Positions 3,736 through 5,523 of a stretch of 5,523 bases of DNA are shown here, piece after piece. How positions within the stretch are numbered: the first letter of the stretch is position 1; each line of letters opens with the position of its first letter. The notes under the pieces were generated by a model. The model was given only the letters and a program-made list of their open reading frames with translations. It was not told where the DNA came from and searched no databases. Both the position numbers and the translations under genes were made by a program. Source of the stretch: an uncultured Bilophila sp. (lineage in GTDB: Bacteria > Desulfobacterota > Desulfovibrionia > Desulfovibrionales > Desulfovibrionaceae); the NCBI GenBank assembly GCA_959604115.1, contig CAUHBW010000275.1, positions 1 through 5,523 of the forward strand. Direction: 5' to 3'.

Positions 3736-5130
3736 ATGGAACGGACAAAAAAGGACTGGTTGGGGCTGGCTGGCCTTGTCGCGGCGGGGAGCTTCCTGCT
3801 CGCGATGCCCGAAACGGCGGGGGCCGCCGAGGAAGCAGCGGCAGCCGCGCCCGCCGAGGTGGCGATGCTGCCGCAGAGCGCGGGCAACGTCGTTTGGACG
3901 ATGATCGGGGCCATGCTCGTGATGTTCATGCAGCCGGGCTTCGCGCTGGTGGAGTGCGGCCTCACGAGGGCCAAGAACGCCGCCAACATCATCATGAAGA
4001 ACTACGCGGACTTCATGATGGGCAGCATCCTTTATTTTCTGGTGGGCTTCGGCCTGATGTTCGGTTCGTCGGTGAGCGGGCTGTTCGGGTGGTCGATGTT
4101 CGGCATGTCCGGGGTCAACGCCACGGACGCCGCCGGTCAGTGGACGTGGACGTTCTGGTTCTTTCAGGCCATGTTCGCGGCGACCTCCGCGACCATCGTT
4201 TCCGGTTCCGTGGCGGAACGTACCGAATTCAAATCCTATTTGCTGGTAAGCGCGTGCGTGTCGGCGTTCGTCTACCCGGTGAGCGGGCACTGGATCTGGA
4301 GCGGCCTGTTCGGGGACGGCGGCGGCTGGCTGGGCGAGATGGGCTTCATCGACTTCGCCGGCTCCACGGCGGTGCATTCCGTGGGCGGCTGGATCGCGCT
4401 GGCGGGCGCCGTCGTGGTCGGCCCGCGCATCGGCAAGTACGCCAAGGACGGCACGGCCCGCGCCATTCCGGGCCACAACATCCCAATGGCGGGTCTGGGC
4501 GTGTTCATCCTGTGGTTCGCGTGGTTCGGGTTCAACTGCGGCTCGACGACCACGGCGGACGGCACGCTCGGCTACATCGCGGCGAACACCTGCCTTGCGG
4601 CCTGCGCCGGAGCCGTCGGCGCGATGCTGACCATCTGGATCAAGTACGGCAAGCCCGATCCGTCCATGACCTTCAACGGCGTGCTCGCCGGTCTGGTGGG
4701 CATCACGGCGGGGTGTTTCGAGGTGTCGCCCGGCGGCTCCATCATCATCGGGCTTCTGGCGGGGATCCTCGTGGTGTTCTCGGTATTGTTCATCGATCAG
4801 GTTCTGAAGATTGACGATCCGGTGGGCGCGGTTTCGGTGCACGGCGTATGCGGCGCGTTCGGGACGCTGATGGTGGGCTTCTTCGCGGCTCCCGGCTACG
4901 GCGAAGCCACGGGCATCTTCTACGGCGGCGGTTCCGGCCTGCTGGTGACGCAGCTTGTCGGGGTGCTGTCGGTCTTCGTGTGGGCGTTCGGCTGCGGATA
5001 CATCCTGTTCAAGGTCGTCTCGCTGACCGTTGGGCTGCGGGTCAGCCCCGAAACGGAATTGAAGGGCCTTGACGTGACCGAGCACGGCGCGGACGCCTAC
5101 AGCGGTTTTCAGGTTTTCTCGAACGAATAA
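3736..5130 (+). CDS. amtB: Ammonium transporter AmtB
   Basis: This 464-residue Amt/Rh-family channel recruits ammonium at the outer face of the inner membrane and passes ammonia to the cytoplasm for glutamine synthetase. A cleavable signal peptide (1-30, cut after AGA) precedes an Ala-rich linker and about eleven membrane segments from 50 to 430. Key residues match E. coli AmtB: the Phe gate (F147, F266), W188 and S270 of the outer ammonium site, D206 in DFAGS, and the twin pore histidines H214 and H369. The cytoplasmic tail (435-464) keeps the GLRVSPETELKGLD form that binds P-II. The length is slightly above E. coli AmtB because of the N-terminal linker. It is first in an operon with glnK, 12 bases downstream, and has a sigma-54-type promoter. 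Function is certain by family; all transport residues are intact. Confidence 0.97.
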   Translation: MERTKKDWLGLAGLVAAGSFLLAMPETAGAAEEAAAAAPAEVAMLPQSAGNVVWTMIGAMLVMFMQPGFALVECGLTRAKNAANIIMKNYADFMMGSILYFLVGFGLMFGSSVSGLFGWSMFGMSGVNATDAAGQWTWTFWFFQAMFAATSATIVSGSVAERTEFKSYLLVSACVSAFVYPVSGHWIWSGLFGDGGGWLGEMGFIDFAGSTAVHSVGGWIALAGAVVVGPRIGKYAKDGTARAIPGHNIPMAGLGVFILWFAWFGFNCGSTTTADGTLGYIAANTCLAACAGAVGAMLTIWIKYGKPDPSMTFNGVLAGLVGITAGCFEVSPGGSIIIGLLAGILVVFSVLFIDQVLKIDDPVGAVSVHGVCGAFGTLMVGFFAAPGYGEATGIFYGGGSGLLVTQLVGVLSVFVWAFGCGYILFKVVSLTVGLRVSPETELKGLDVTEHGADAYSGFQVFSNE

Positions 5131-5142
5131 GGAGCGCGCATC

Positions 5143-5469
5143 ATGAAGATCGTCATTGCCTACATCAGGCCGGAAACGTTGCGGCAGGTCAAGCACGAGC
5201 TGTACGCGCGGCAGGTTTACAGCATGTCCGTCACCAACATCCTCGGCTCCGGTCGGCAGAAGGGGTACACGGAGATGTACCGCGGCGTCACCATGCAGGT
5301 CACGCTGCTCAAGAAGCTCCGGCTTGAAATCTGCATTGAGGACAAGCGCGTCTCCGAGGTCATGGAGGCCATCGTCAAGGGCGCGCGCACCGGACACGAG
5401 GGAGACGGCGTCATCTACGTCGTGGACGCCCTTCAGGGCATCCGCATCCGCACGGGCGAAAGTTTGTAG
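5143..5469 (+). CDS. glnK: P-II nitrogen regulator GlnK, without Tyr51
   Basis: This 108-residue P-II protein forms a trimer that senses ATP/ADP and 2-oxoglutarate and plugs AmtB through its T-loop. Gly37, Arg38, Gln39 and Lys40 at the T-loop base, Tyr46, Arg47 (which enters the AmtB pore in the family), Lys58, Glu62, the TGxxGDG B-loop (83-89) and Arg101/Arg103 are kept. Two usual residues are not: position 51, the tyrosine uridylylated by GlnD, is Met, and position 90, a lysine that contacts ATP phosphate, is Val; residue 85 is His. Uridylylation at the usual site is thus impossible. The ribosome site AAGGAG (5129-5134) overlaps the amtB stop codon. The pairing with amtB argues for the GlnK role rather than GlnB. 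The archaeal/nif-type NifI proteins have a different T-loop and do not fit. Confidence 0.93.
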   Translation: MKIVIAYIRPETLRQVKHELYARQVYSMSVTNILGSGRQKGYTEMYRGVTMQVTLLKKLRLEICIEDKRVSEVMEAIVKGARTGHEGDGVIYVVDALQGIRIRTGESL

Positions 5470-5473
5470 GAGT

Positions 5474-5516
5474 AGGAGGGGGAAGGCGGGAAAAGATTGG
5501 GGGAGGGGAAGGGGAA
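5474..5516 (+). repeat. Purine-rich tract after glnK, cut by the window end
   Basis: Almost all bases are purine, with six G tracts of three or more, the last three close together (about 5499-5514). It resembles the purine arm of the hairpin at 191-241. If the matching pyrimidine arm follows beyond the window, this would be the hairpin, perhaps terminator, that ends the amtB-glnK transcript. Within the window only the one arm can be seen. Confidence 0.4.
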
Positions 5517-5523
5517 ACTTTCT

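Noticed and set aside
3453..4814. Plus-strand 453-codon frame overlapping amtB
   Set aside because: Arg/Gly-rich out-of-frame reading of amtB with no homology that I recognise.
3721..5397. Minus-strand open frame of 558 codons opposite amtB and glnK
   Set aside because: It is rich in His, Arg, Asp and Gly as expected from the complement of a high-GC membrane-protein gene; amtB and glnK are unmistakable on the other strand.

Overview
The window looks like chromosome from a GC-rich, Gram-negative, probably anaerobic bacterium. The protein styles (a ferritin-VIT1 metal exporter, an amtB-glnK pair whose P-II protein lacks the uridylylation tyrosine, stand-alone S24-type repressors) fit the Desulfovibrionaceae best. 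That placement is an inference from recognition, with moderate confidence. No rRNA, tRNA, insertion sequence or CRISPR array is visible.

Layout. Positions 1-90 hold two tandem perfect hairpins, the second with a T tract, which end an upstream transcript. A purine-rich leader with a G-tract run and a long hairpin (169-241) precedes gene 1 (323-1189, +), a ferritin-like/VIT1 fusion of the MbfA type predicted to export iron or manganese. A hairpin (1225-1260) separates it from the convergent gene 2 (1285-1668, -), an unrecognised 127-residue protein with a good ribosome binding site and a promoter-like region overlapped by an inverted repeat. From about 1735 to 2375 there is no convincing gene. 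That stretch is rich in hairpins, several with GGA in the loop, and ends in a cluster of small palindromes.

A divergent module follows: a 70-residue orphan ORF (2376-2588, -) and a phage CI/LexA-like repressor (2761-3471, +) with intact autocleavage residues. Between them is an AT-rich region with two facing TTGACA boxes set in operator-like symmetry. The repressor appears to be made from a leaderless or nearly leaderless message. No other phage genes are in the window, so this is either a stand-alone switch or the edge of an element. A strong terminator (3505-3538) closes it.

The last block is the nitrogen operon: a sigma-54-type promoter (3669-3684) with upstream 11-bp direct repeats 31 bp apart, then amtB (3736-5130), and 12 bp later glnK (5143-5469). 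AmtB passes ammonia through the inner membrane. The P-II protein is expected to block it when nitrogen is plentiful, but here the regulator has lost Tyr51 and Lys90, so sensing probably relies on ligands rather than uridylylation. The window ends in a purine-rich tract that resembles the left arm of the hairpin seen before gene 1.

I see no clearly new multi-gene system. The best leads are the repressor/small-ORF switch, the structured gene-free region, and the altered P-II protein.
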